Source: JBBSDP01 sp038240605 (GTDB lineage Bacteria; Planctomycetota; Phycisphaerae; Tepidisphaerales; Tepidisphaeraceae). From it: DNA of 64,000 bases. The notes beneath the pieces are model-generated. The model was not told the origin of the DNA. It saw nothing but the letters and a program-made list of their open reading frames with translations, and made no database searches. The stretch spans positions 56,061-120,060 of the forward strand of contig JBBSDP010000007.1 of NCBI GenBank assembly GCA_038240605.1, written 5' to 3'. Below are positions 18,524 to 26,654 of the stretch, piece after piece (position 1 is the stretch's first letter; every line of letters starts with the position of its first letter). Position numbers and translations under genes: made by a program.

Positions 18524-19921
18524 GTGCTGCAAGGCAACAAGAGCCCCCAGACTCGCGTCCAGGAACGCACGCTGCTCAGCGGGCACTTCTGGTCGCTCTA
18601 CACCGGCGCGAAGGTCGTGGGCATCCTTGGCCTGCTCCTGACCATCCTCCTCGGATTCTTCGTCCACGACGGCTTCCGCCGTTTCTATTTCGCGTACTTG
18701 GTCAGCTTCCTGTACTTCCTCACGCTCTGCGTCGGCGGGCTCTTCTTCGTCCTGACCCAGCACGTCAGCCGGGCCGGCTGGAGCGTCAGCGTACGGCGCG
18801 TGGCCGAGGTGCTCGGGGCGTGCACGCCGGTGATGGCCGCCCTGTCGGCGCCGATCATCGTATCGATCCTGATCGGCCACGGGGACCTGTATCGCTGGGC
18901 CCTGCCGGTCAGCGCGGCGACCGAAGAGGCGAAGATTGCGGTCCGTGAAGGCAACGCCGACGAAGCCGAGGACAATGTTAAACCACCGGCGCCGGCGCTC
19001 ATCGCGGTCCGGGACAAAGCCGGTGAGGATTCGGGGTATGAAGACACGCACAACGGGCCGCGCAAGCTCGACGCGCTGATGCTCGCCAAGCGCTCCTGGC
19101 TGAACCCGGCGTTCTTCGTCATCCGGCTGATCATCTATTTCGCGTCGTGGTCGGCGATCGGCGTGTGGTATTGGCGCCAGTCGCTCCGCCAGGACGAGAC
19201 GGGCGAATACCAGATCACCCAGCGACTCCAGCGCCCCAGCGGACCCTTGCTCGTCCTGCTTGGTCTCACCGTGACCGGCGCCGCCTTCGACCTGATCATG
19301 TCGCTGGACCCGCACTGGTTCAGCACGATCTTCGGTATTTACTTCTTCGCCGGATCGGCGATCGCGGTCTTCGCCTCGCTGATCCTGATCACCCGCGTCC
19401 TTCAGTCCAACGGCTTCCTGACCGAGAGCGTGGACACTGAGCATTATCACGACCTGGGCAAGTACCTCTTTGCCTTCGTCTTCTTCTGGGGGTACATCGC
19501 CTTCAGCCAGTACATGCTGCTCTGGTACGCGAACCTCCCGGAAACGGTGCGGTGGCTGTCGCGGCGCGGGGCCACGACCGCGGTCGAGTTCGTTAACGGG
19601 TGGAGCATCGTCATCGTCGTGCTCCTCTTCTGCCACCTCTTCATCCCGTACGGCGGGCTCCTTTCGCGACACGTGAAGCGCAACCCGGTGGGGCTGATTT
19701 TCTGGGCGACGTGGCTGCTCGCGTTTCACTACCTCGATCTTTACTGGCTGGTCATGCCGGAATACGGCCGCGGATTCCATCCCAGCTTCATGGATGCGAC
19801 CGCGTTCATCGGGATCGGTGGCGTCTTCCTGGCGGTCTTCATCCGCCTGCTCTCGCACCACAGCCTGCGCCCGACACACGACCCGCGCCTGGCCGAGTCA
19901 CTGGCGTTCCACAACTTCTGA
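18524..19921 (+). CDS. actF: Alternative complex III subunit F, membrane protein
   Basis: ActF is the second large membrane subunit, related to ActC/NrfD. About ten hydrophobic helices are visible, including FWSLYTGAKVVGILGLLLTI and the conserved LFVFLFFWGYIAFSQ-like stretch reading FAFVFFWGYIAFSQYML, which recalls ActF proteins. A soluble loop of about 70 residues (about 140-200) interrupts the helices after AALSAPIIVSI. I place the start at the GTG at 18524 because AAGGA sits 7 bases upstream; a TTG at 18503 is open in frame but poorly placed. It closes the six-gene act set. Confidence 0.93.
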   Translation: MLQGNKSPQTRVQERTLLSGHFWSLYTGAKVVGILGLLLTILLGFFVHDGFRRFYFAYLVSFLYFLTLCVGGLFFVLTQHVSRAGWSVSVRRVAEVLGACTPVMAALSAPIIVSILIGHGDLYRWALPVSAATEEAKIAVREGNADEAEDNVKPPAPALIAVRDKAGEDSGYEDTHNGPRKLDALMLAKRSWLNPAFFVIRLIIYFASWSAIGVWYWRQSLRQDETGEYQITQRLQRPSGPLLVLLGLTVTGAAFDLIMSLDPHWFSTIFGIYFFAGSAIAVFASLILITRVLQSNGFLTESVDTEHYHDLGKYLFAFVFFWGYIAFSQYMLLWYANLPETVRWLSRRGATTAVEFVNGWSIVIVVLLFCHLFIPYGGLLSRHVKRNPVGLIFWATWLLAFHYLDLYWLVMPEYGRGFHPSFMDATAFIGIGGVFLAVFIRLLSHHSLRPTHDPRLAESLAFHNF

Positions 19922-19934
19922 GGTGTTTGAACCG

Positions 19935-20435
19935 ATGCCCTCTCGACAATACGTCAACACTCCGCTCATCCTGACCGTCGGCGCGGTCTCCGGCGTGCTG
20001 CTGGTCGTGATCGGCATCGGCACCGAAGCCTGGTTTCAATCGGAAGAGAACCGTGAGATTACCGCCAAGTGGGACGCCCCCAGCAGCGTACCCGTCGGCT
20101 CGCTCCTGATCGAAGACACCAAGATGATTCCGCCCCAGCCGCTGGACGTCTACCGTTGGACCGATCCGCATCACAAGGCGCTTGCCATACCGATCGCCGA
20201 GGCGATGCGTCTGCTCGTTGAGACCCAGGGCAAGCTGCCCGCGGCGCCGACGACAAACCCGGCTGCAACCGCTCCGGCAACTGCGCCGGCGGCATCGCCC
20301 GCGACCGGACCGGCGACCCCGCCGAAGCCGGCCAGCGCGCCGGTCGTATCGGATCGGTCGTCTCAGCCAGCGACGCAGCCCGCCGCGCTGCCGGCGACAA
20401 CGCCGGCCACCGAGCCCTCGGGGACGCAAAAATGA
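19935..20435 (+). CDS. Small membrane-anchored protein in the act-cox operon
   Basis: This 166-residue protein has one N-terminal transmembrane helix (about residues 10-32, LILTVGAVSGVLLVVIGIGTEAWF), a short soluble segment with VYRWTDPHHKALAIPIAEAMRLLVE, and a low-complexity tail from about residue 103. The tail is built of Pro-Ala-Thr repeats (PATAPAT-like). The soluble part recalls the small subunit often encoded between actF and sco genes in ACIII operons, but I cannot name it firmly. It starts 13 bases after actF, so it is probably an accessory of the complex. Confidence 0.75.
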   Translation: MPSRQYVNTPLILTVGAVSGVLLVVIGIGTEAWFQSEENREITAKWDAPSSVPVGSLLIEDTKMIPPQPLDVYRWTDPHHKALAIPIAEAMRLLVETQGKLPAAPTTNPAATAPATAPAASPATGPATPPKPASAPVVSDRSSQPATQPAALPATTPATEPSGTQK

Positions 20436-20501
20436 CAGGTCGCACCGTTCCCGTCAGGAGTTCTGAAACCGGGCAGGTGGGTGAGGCATAACGTAGTATC
20501 G

Positions 20502-21389
20502 ATGACCATGATTCGGCGATCGAACGCAAAATCCTCGACCCTCCTCTTGGCGCACGCCCTGCTCGTGCTGCTGGCGGCGGTGTCGCCGGCCGGCGCGCAG
20601 CCGCGCTTCGCCAGCCCGGGAGATTGGACGAACCGGACCGAGTATGTGCCGGATGAGTTGAAGAACGTCGCGGTCGACGAACACGCCGGCACCACCCTTC
20701 CGCTGGACCTGCCCTTTCGCGACGAGCAGGATCAGCCCGTTGCGCTTCGCCAGTTCTTCACCGGTAAGAAGCCGGTGATTTTGCAGCTTGGGTACTACCA
20801 GTGTCCGATGCTGTGTGACCTGGTTTCCAAAGGGCTGCTCGACTCCCTGGAGAAAGTGAAGCTGGACGCCGGCAAGGATTTCGAGGTCGTGTTCGTCAGC
20901 ATCGACCCGCATGAGACGCCTGCCCTGGCCGCGCTCAAGAAGCAGTCATACGTGCGGGAATATGGCCGGTCCGGCGGGGCAACCGGGTGGCATTTTCTGA
21001 CCGGCCAGGCCGAGCAGATCTCGCAGCTCTCCAAAGCGGTCGGCTTCAACTTCAAATGGGTGCCGGCCGTCCGGCAGTTCAGCCATCCCGCCGTCCTCAC
21101 CGTCTGCACCCCCGACGGGCGCCTTTCGCGTTACCTGTACGGCGTGCAGTTCGAGCCCAAGACGCTTCGCCTCTCGGTCGTCGAAGCCTCCGATGGCAAG
21201 GTGGGATCGGCCATGGACCAGATCTTCCTGACCTGCTTCCAGTACGACGGCCACCAGGGAAAGTATGCCTTCGCGGCAATGGGGCTGATGCGGGCAGGCG
21301 GCATCCTGACGATCATCATCGTGGCGACCTCCGTCTACCGCATGCTTCGCCGCGAGCAACGCCTCGCCGCCAACGACAATGAATCATGA
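20502..21389 (+). CDS. Sco1/SenC-family copper chaperone
   Basis: Sco proteins deliver copper to the CuA site of cytochrome oxidase subunit II. The product has an N-terminal signal or anchor (about residues 11-33, LLLAHALLVLLAAVSPAGAQ), a thioredoxin-like domain with the copper ligands CPMLC at 101-105 and His195 in FSHPAVLTV, and a second hydrophobic segment near the C-terminus (ILTIIIVATSVYRML). The two-anchor form is common in act-cox operons. The start could also be the ATG at 20508. The next gene encodes the CuA-bearing subunit, which fits the role. Confidence 0.92.
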   Translation: MTMIRRSNAKSSTLLLAHALLVLLAAVSPAGAQPRFASPGDWTNRTEYVPDELKNVAVDEHAGTTLPLDLPFRDEQDQPVALRQFFTGKKPVILQLGYYQCPMLCDLVSKGLLDSLEKVKLDAGKDFEVVFVSIDPHETPALAALKKQSYVREYGRSGGATGWHFLTGQAEQISQLSKAVGFNFKWVPAVRQFSHPAVLTVCTPDGRLSRYLYGVQFEPKTLRLSVVEASDGKVGSAMDQIFLTCFQYDGHQGKYAFAAMGLMRAGGILTIIIVATSVYRMLRREQRLAANDNES

Positions 21390-21411
21390 AGCTCACTGAA
21401 AAGGTCCGGCT

Positions 21412-22557
21412 ATGTTGCGATTGAATCCTGGAACTCTGCTCGGCAGCTCACCGTGGCTGCCGCTGCGCGCATCCACCGTCGCCGGTGAGATTGACGCCCT
21501 TTTCGATTTCATCCTCTGGCTCTCGGTCTTCTTTCTGGTCCTCATCCTGGTGTTGATGATCGTGTTCGTCATCAAGTACCGGCACCGCGAGGGGCACGAA
21601 AATGAACAGGAGCCCGGGGCCGGGCATAGCACCGCCCTCGAGCTGACCTGGACGATCATCCCCACGATCCTCGTCCTGATCATCTACTACTTCGGCTTCC
21701 GCGGATTTCTCCATGTCGCGGTCCCACCGCCCAACTCTTACGAGATCACCGCAACCGGCCGCATGTGGAACTGGCAGTTCACGTATCCCAACGGCTACAC
21801 CGACGGCGAGCTTCACGTGCCACTGGGCGTCCCGGTGCGGGTCATCCTCAATTCCGAGGATGTGATCCACAGTCTCTTCGTCCCCGTCTTCCGAGTGAAA
21901 AAGGACGTCGTCCCGGGCCGCTACAACAAGATGTGGTTCCAGGCGACAGTCCCGGGCATCTACGAAGTGGAATGCGCCAACTACTGCGGTACCGGCCATT
22001 CGCAGATGCTCTCCAAGGCGTACGTGCAGTCCCCGGAGGATTTCAAGACGTGGCTGGCTGAGGCGTCCGACTGGACCAAGAACACCTCACCGATCGGCGA
22101 AGGTGAAAAGCTGTATCGCGCCAAAGGATGTTCCCAGTGCCACAGCATCGACGGCACGCGCGGCACCGGCCCGACGTGGAAGGATATGTTCGGCGCGCCC
22201 GTCCCGCTCGAAGGTGGCGGGACGGCGGTCGCCGATGAGGACTACGTCCGTGAGTCGATCGAGTATCCCCAGGCGAAGATCGTGTCGACCTTCGGCCCGG
22301 TATCGGCGATGTCATCGTTCAAGGGAACCAGCTCCAATGATATTTTCGCCCTGACCGCTTTCATGAAGTCGATCAGCAAGTACTACACGGGCGACCTCGA
22401 ATCGCTCCGCGTCGTGCCCAGGAGCGGAAAGCTGCCGCTGCCGGCGGGTGCGATCCAGAGCGGCCAGCTCATGACCCAGCCCAGCTCCAACGACCCGCAG
22501 CCGACGACGAAACCGGCGGCGACGAGACCGGCAGTGCCCGAACCGCTGAGTAAATGA
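21412..22557 (+). CDS. coxB: Cytochrome c oxidase subunit II with fused cytochrome c (caa3 type)
   Basis: Two transmembrane helices (about residues 28-50 and 75-100) are followed by the CuA cupredoxin domain and then a cytochrome c domain, as in caa3 oxidases. CuA ligands are visible as DVIHSLFVP (His) and C188, C192, H196 and M199 in CANYCGTGHSQM. The residue between the two cysteines that is usually Glu is Asn190 here. The heme site is CSQCH at 240-244, with a later Met in SAMSSFKG. The tail is Pro/Thr-rich. The fused cytochrome would accept electrons from ActE. Confidence 0.95.
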   Translation: MLRLNPGTLLGSSPWLPLRASTVAGEIDALFDFILWLSVFFLVLILVLMIVFVIKYRHREGHENEQEPGAGHSTALELTWTIIPTILVLIIYYFGFRGFLHVAVPPPNSYEITATGRMWNWQFTYPNGYTDGELHVPLGVPVRVILNSEDVIHSLFVPVFRVKKDVVPGRYNKMWFQATVPGIYEVECANYCGTGHSQMLSKAYVQSPEDFKTWLAEASDWTKNTSPIGEGEKLYRAKGCSQCHSIDGTRGTGPTWKDMFGAPVPLEGGGTAVADEDYVRESIEYPQAKIVSTFGPVSAMSSFKGTSSNDIFALTAFMKSISKYYTGDLESLRVVPRSGKLPLPAGAIQSGQLMTQPSSNDPQPTTKPAATRPAVPEPLSK

Positions 22558-22618
22558 ATCGACCGTTGCCGGGCGGATCGACTTCCGCGGCAATCGTTCA
22601 CGAGAATCGGAGTTTGCG

Positions 22619-24403
22619 ATGTCAGCAATCACAGGTCCTATCCCGTTTGGCGTGCAGGACACCGCGCATGGAGGCGGGCACGCGCCGGGCGACAACTACC
22701 TCAATCACAGCCGTGGCATCAAGTCCTGGCTGTTGACGCTCGATCACAAGCGCATCGGCCTGATGTACATGATCGGGATCCTCTCGGCCTTCGCGCTGGG
22801 TGGGTTCTTCGCCATCTCGCTGCGCACCGTCCTCTGGAATCCCGGTCCCGCCCGCGGCGCCAGCGCCGCCAGCGCCAACGCCTATATGGACCTCTACAAC
22901 CACCTCTTCACGCTGCACGGCGTGGTGATGGTGTTCCTCTTCATCATCCCCGCGGTACCCGCCATCTTCGGTAATTTTGTACTGCCGCTCATGCTGGGGG
23001 CGAAGGACGTGGCCTTTCCCCGGCTCAACCTGCTCAGCTTTTACCTCTGGTGTGGCGGAGCGCTCTTCTTCTCCTACGTGCTGCTGAGCGGCGTGATGGA
23101 ATCGGCGTTCGGGATCAAGTGGCCGGGTGGGTTTGGCCTCGACACCGGCTGGACTTTTTACACTCCGTACAGCACGTCCAAGGCCGCCGGCGCGGTGGTA
23201 CCGGCGACGTTGGGCGCGTTCATCCTCGGCTTCAGCTCGATTCTCACTGGCCTGAATTTCGTCGCCACGATCCATATGCTTCGCCCGAAAGGGATGAGTT
23301 GGTTCCGGATGCCGCTGATGCTCTGGGCGCTCTACGCGACGAGCATCATCCAGATCCTGGCCACGCCGGTCCTGGCGATCACGCTGCTGCTCCTCGCGGC
23401 CGAGCGGGCCCTGGGCATCGGCATCTTCGACCCGGCCCTTGGCGGGGACCCGGTCATGTACCAGCATTTCTTCTGGTTTTACTCGCATCCTGCCGTCTAC
23501 ATCATGGTGCTGCCGGCGATGGGCGTGATCAGCGAGCTGATGGTCACCTTCAGCCGTAAGCATATCTTCGGCTACAACTTCATCGCCGCCAGCTCGATTG
23601 CGATCGCCCTGCTGGGCTTTCTGGTCTGGGGGCATCACATGTTTGTCAGCGGCCAGTCGCCGTTGGCCAACGCAATCTTCAGCCTGCTCACGTTCGCGGT
23701 CGCGATCCCGTCCGCCATCAAGGTCTTCAACTGGCTGGCGACGCTCTACAAGGGAGACATCCGCCTCAAGACGCCGATGCTCTATGCCCTCGGCTTCGTT
23801 TACCTCTTCACGATCGGCGGCCTGACGGGCTTGTTCCTGGGCGCGCTGTCGGTGGACGTGCACCTGACGAACACGATCTTCATCGTCGCCCACTTCCACT
23901 ACGTGATGATGGGCAGCACGCTCTTCGCGTTCCTCGGCGGCATGTATTATTGGTGGCCGAAGATGTTCGGCCGGATGTGCAACGAGAACTGGGGACGACT
24001 CGCGTTCCTCATCATCCTGGTTGGCTTCAACCTCACGTTCTTCCCGCAGTTCATCGCCGGGTCGCTGGGGATGCCGCGTCGTTACGCGACATACCCGATC
24101 CAGTTCATCGGCTATCACCGCAGCGCGACGTTTGGCGCTTACATCATGGCGACGGGGCTGATCATCGCGGGACTCAACCTGCTGCACGGCATGCTCCGCG
24201 GCAGAAAGGCGCCGGCCAACCCGTGGGGTGGTTCGACGCTGGAATGGCAGACGCCCTCTCCGCCGCCGCACGATAACTTCTCGACGACGCCCGGCCCGGT
24301 CGGAGACCCGTATGACCTGCACGGGATCGTGGAAGACAAGAAGACCGGCGAATGGTACCGCCTCCCCGACGCCGGCAAGCCCAGGACCGGTCCGGCTCAT
24401 TAG
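22619..24403 (+). CDS. coxA: Cytochrome c oxidase subunit I, A2-type
   Basis: This is the catalytic heme-copper subunit, which reduces oxygen to water and pumps protons. Twelve helices are expected. Heme and CuB histidines are visible in LHGVVMVF, SHPAVYIMV, GHHMFVSG and VAHFHYVMMGS. Around residue 288 the sequence is FYSHPAVY: the helix-VI glutamate of A1 enzymes (HPEVY) is absent and the YS motif of A2-type oxidases is present. The K-channel lysine is in PSAIKVFNWLATL. It is followed by the subunit III and IV genes. Its 594-residue length is normal. Confidence 0.97.
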   Translation: MSAITGPIPFGVQDTAHGGGHAPGDNYLNHSRGIKSWLLTLDHKRIGLMYMIGILSAFALGGFFAISLRTVLWNPGPARGASAASANAYMDLYNHLFTLHGVVMVFLFIIPAVPAIFGNFVLPLMLGAKDVAFPRLNLLSFYLWCGGALFFSYVLLSGVMESAFGIKWPGGFGLDTGWTFYTPYSTSKAAGAVVPATLGAFILGFSSILTGLNFVATIHMLRPKGMSWFRMPLMLWALYATSIIQILATPVLAITLLLLAAERALGIGIFDPALGGDPVMYQHFFWFYSHPAVYIMVLPAMGVISELMVTFSRKHIFGYNFIAASSIAIALLGFLVWGHHMFVSGQSPLANAIFSLLTFAVAIPSAIKVFNWLATLYKGDIRLKTPMLYALGFVYLFTIGGLTGLFLGALSVDVHLTNTIFIVAHFHYVMMGSTLFAFLGGMYYWWPKMFGRMCNENWGRLAFLIILVGFNLTFFPQFIAGSLGMPRRYATYPIQFIGYHRSATFGAYIMATGLIIAGLNLLHGMLRGRKAPANPWGGSTLEWQTPSPPPHDNFSTTPGPVGDPYDLHGIVEDKKTGEWYRLPDAGKPRTGPAH

Positions 24404-24471
24404 AGGGAATTCTGAGGGTGCGCGCGGGCGACGCAGCCACGCACACGTGCAATCGCGATTGAGGTTTGCGC

Positions 24472-25485
24472 ATGACCGATGTAGCTCACAGCAACGCCGC
24501 GGTGCTCGCCCCTGACCTGGCGGGCCACAACCACGATCCGCACCTCGCTCATCACTTCGACACGCCGGATCAGCAGTACCAGTCGGGCAAGCTGGCGATG
24601 TGGGTCTTCCTCGGCACCGAAATTCTGATGTTCGGCGGCCTGTTCTGCGCGTACGCCGTCTACCGCCATAACCACCCGGAGGTCTTCGAGTTCGCCCACC
24701 GCTACCTCGACCGCACGCTGGGCGCGGTCAACACCCTGGTCCTGATTGCCAGCAGCTTCACCATGGCCTGGGCAGTGCGGTGCTCGCAGCTCGGCCTGAA
24801 TAAGCCGCTCAAGATCCTGCTCGCCCTCACGTTTCTGGGCGGCGTCGGGTTCATGGGAATCAAGACCATCGAGTACGAGGCCAAGTGGAAGCACCACGTG
24901 TTCGTTGGCTCCAAGAATAAATATCGCAACGACAGCCTCAAGGGCGTCGGCAAGCCGGTCGACAGCAACACGGAATTTGAAGAGGAAGGCGCGGAGGTCG
25001 AGCCGCCGGCGGAAAACAAGCTCTCCGCGCACAAGACCGCCCCGGGTGCTGAAGGCAAGGCCGAAGCGTCACACGAAGCGGCGGCGAAACGTTCGGACGT
25101 CGGCGCGACGACCTGGGGGCGTGGCATCGTCGACCCCAACGCCGGCACCCCCGACGAAGCGGCAATCCGGCCGACGTACGCCGACCCGGGCGGGCTTGCT
25201 GCGGGCGTCGTCCCGGGTCATCACGGGGAGATGCATTACGCGGATCTCACCGACGCGCAACGCCAACATGTCTACACGTTTTTCAGCATCTATTTCATGA
25301 TGACCGGCCTGCACGGCGTCCACGTGCTGGTGGGCATGGCGCTGATTGCCTGGATCTGGCTCCGAGCCAGGCGCAACGAATTTGGCCCCACATTCTTCAC
25401 GCCGGTGGATTTGGTCGGCTTGTATTGGCACTTGGTCGACTTGATCTGGATTTTTCTGTTCCCGCTCCTTTACTTGATCCATTGA
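24472..25485 (+). CDS. coxC: Cytochrome c oxidase subunit III with long hydrophilic insert
   Basis: The N-terminal half (KLAMWVFLGTEILMFGGLFCAY and the next two helices) and the C-terminal half (FSIYFMMTGLHGVHVLVGM and LYWHLVDLIWIFLFPLLYLIH) are standard subunit III. Between about residues 135 and 250 lies a charged insert of about 100 residues rich in Glu, Lys and Ala, with no hydrophobic stretch. Similar inserts occur in some act-cox operons, so this may be a lineage trait rather than a fusion. I use the ATG at 24472; another ATG lies two codons upstream at 24466. Confidence 0.93.
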   Translation: MTDVAHSNAAVLAPDLAGHNHDPHLAHHFDTPDQQYQSGKLAMWVFLGTEILMFGGLFCAYAVYRHNHPEVFEFAHRYLDRTLGAVNTLVLIASSFTMAWAVRCSQLGLNKPLKILLALTFLGGVGFMGIKTIEYEAKWKHHVFVGSKNKYRNDSLKGVGKPVDSNTEFEEEGAEVEPPAENKLSAHKTAPGAEGKAEASHEAAAKRSDVGATTWGRGIVDPNAGTPDEAAIRPTYADPGGLAAGVVPGHHGEMHYADLTDAQRQHVYTFFSIYFMMTGLHGVHVLVGMALIAWIWLRARRNEFGPTFFTPVDLVGLYWHLVDLIWIFLFPLLYLIH

Positions 25486-25533
25486 TAGGACTCGCGCGGG
25501 CGGACGGCCGCCCAAGAGAAGAAAGCACTTCCC

Positions 25534-25947
25534 ATGACCACGCACGCCGCAAACACTACGCACGGGTCGGATCCGCATGGCGCCGCAGCGCATTCCGATG
25601 AGCACGGCGCCGCCGCCCCCGGTGCGATTCACCCCCACATCACTTCGATGCGGTTACTGGTGTCGGTCTTCCTGGCATTGGTCGTGTTGACCGCCGTCAC
25701 GGTCGGCGTCACCTGGTTCGACATGGGAGACCTCAACATCTGGGTTGCGCTGGGAATCGCGGTGGTCAAGGCGGCACTGGTCGTCCTTTACTTCATGCAC
25801 CTGCGCTGGGAGAGCCCCTTTAACGCGATTGCGTTCATCAGTGCCCTGGCCTTCGTTGCCCTCTTCCTCGCGTTCGTTATGGCCGACAGCAGCAGTTATC
25901 AGCACAACCTGCATCCGCCGGGGGACAACGTCGTCGTTACGCCCTGA
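25534..25947 (+). CDS. coxD: Cytochrome c oxidase subunit IV (caa3 type)
   Basis: A 137-residue membrane protein with a His-rich N-terminus (about residues 1-35) and three hydrophobic helices, starting LLVSVFLALVVLTAVTVGVTWF, then NIWVALGIAVVKAALVVLYFMHL, then the region FISALAFVALFLAFVMA. The VKAALVVLYFMHLRWE segment is the hallmark of the prokaryotic subunit IV family. It stabilises the oxidase and has no cofactor. It is spaced 48 bases after subunit III. Confidence 0.92.
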   Translation: MTTHAANTTHGSDPHGAAAHSDEHGAAAPGAIHPHITSMRLLVSVFLALVVLTAVTVGVTWFDMGDLNIWVALGIAVVKAALVVLYFMHLRWESPFNAIAFISALAFVALFLAFVMADSSSYQHNLHPPGDNVVVTP

Positions 25948-26053
25948 AGCGCGATGCATTGGACGAAGCGCAGGTGTGATGCATGCCCGCCCGCTCGTCC
26001 CCCGACAGGTCCTCGCACCGTGTTCGCGCCGCCCCGTCTCGCAGCCCCGATCC

Positions 26054-26653
26054 ATGTCGCGCGCCACTCCCGCACCCGTGCCCCAGCTTCCCAATCGCGC
26101 GGGAACTGTTGGCATGTGGCTGTTCCTGGCGTCGCTGTTCATGCTCTTCGCGGCGGCGATGCTGGGGTACGTGTTGATCCGCGTGCGCCGCGGCGAGCAC
26201 ACCCCGCCACTCCACTCGCTTCACCTTCCCCGGGCTTTGTGGGTCAGCACGGTCCTCGTGCTGCTGGTCAGCGCGACCCTCGCCCGAGCAGTCCACGCAC
26301 TCCGGCGGGAGCGGCAGCGGGCGTTTCGGGTCTACGTGGTCATGGCGCTGCTCCTCGGCATTGGGTTCGTCGCCGTCCAGGGGCCAACGCTCACGATCCT
26401 GCTTCGCGAGCACAAAGAGCTGCTTCATTCTCACGCGGGAACCGGCCTGTACGGCCTGATCTTCGTGTTGATCCTCCTGCACGCCTTGCATGTGGTGGGC
26501 GGCATCGTCGCCCTCGGAATCGCGACGGGTAAGGGTCTTGGCGGCGCATACGATCACGAGCATTACCGCCCAGTCAGTAATACCGCCCTGTATTGGCATT
26601 TCCTCGACCTCGTCTGGCTCGTGATGTTCGGGACCTTCACGCTCCTGGGCTGA
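26054..26653 (+). CDS. Second subunit III-like cytochrome oxidase protein
   Basis: The product (199 residues from the ATG at 26054) has five hydrophobic helices and resembles the subunit III fold: GTVGMWLFLASLFMLFAAAM at the start, GLIFVLILLHALHVVGGIVALG in the middle and LYWHFLDLVWLVMFGTFTLLG at the end. It is shorter than the first subunit III and lacks its charged insert. In other organisms such proteins are associated with heme-copper or NO-reductase-type complexes. The tandem arrangement suggests an accessory subunit or a paralogue. An upstream in-frame ATG at 25979 would add a 25-residue extension. Confidence 0.8.
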   Translation: MSRATPAPVPQLPNRAGTVGMWLFLASLFMLFAAAMLGYVLIRVRRGEHTPPLHSLHLPRALWVSTVLVLLVSATLARAVHALRRERQRAFRVYVVMALLLGIGFVAVQGPTLTILLREHKELLHSHAGTGLYGLIFVLILLHALHVVGGIVALGIATGKGLGGAYDHEHYRPVSNTALYWHFLDLVWLVMFGTFTLLG

Positions 26654-26654
26654 A

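Noticed and set aside
18419..19879. 486-codon minus-strand open frame opposite actF
   Set aside because: It is a shadow of the membrane protein gene on the other strand, with no hydrophobic or domain pattern of its own.
20235..20420. Pro-Ala-Thr repeats considered as a tandem DNA repeat
   Set aside because: The unit is irregular at the DNA level and in frame with a coding sequence, so it is a low-complexity protein tail.
22622..24400. 592-codon minus-strand open frame opposite coxA
   Set aside because: The composition is dominated by Arg, Glu, His and Asp and it mirrors the conserved coxA frame. There is no start context or homology.
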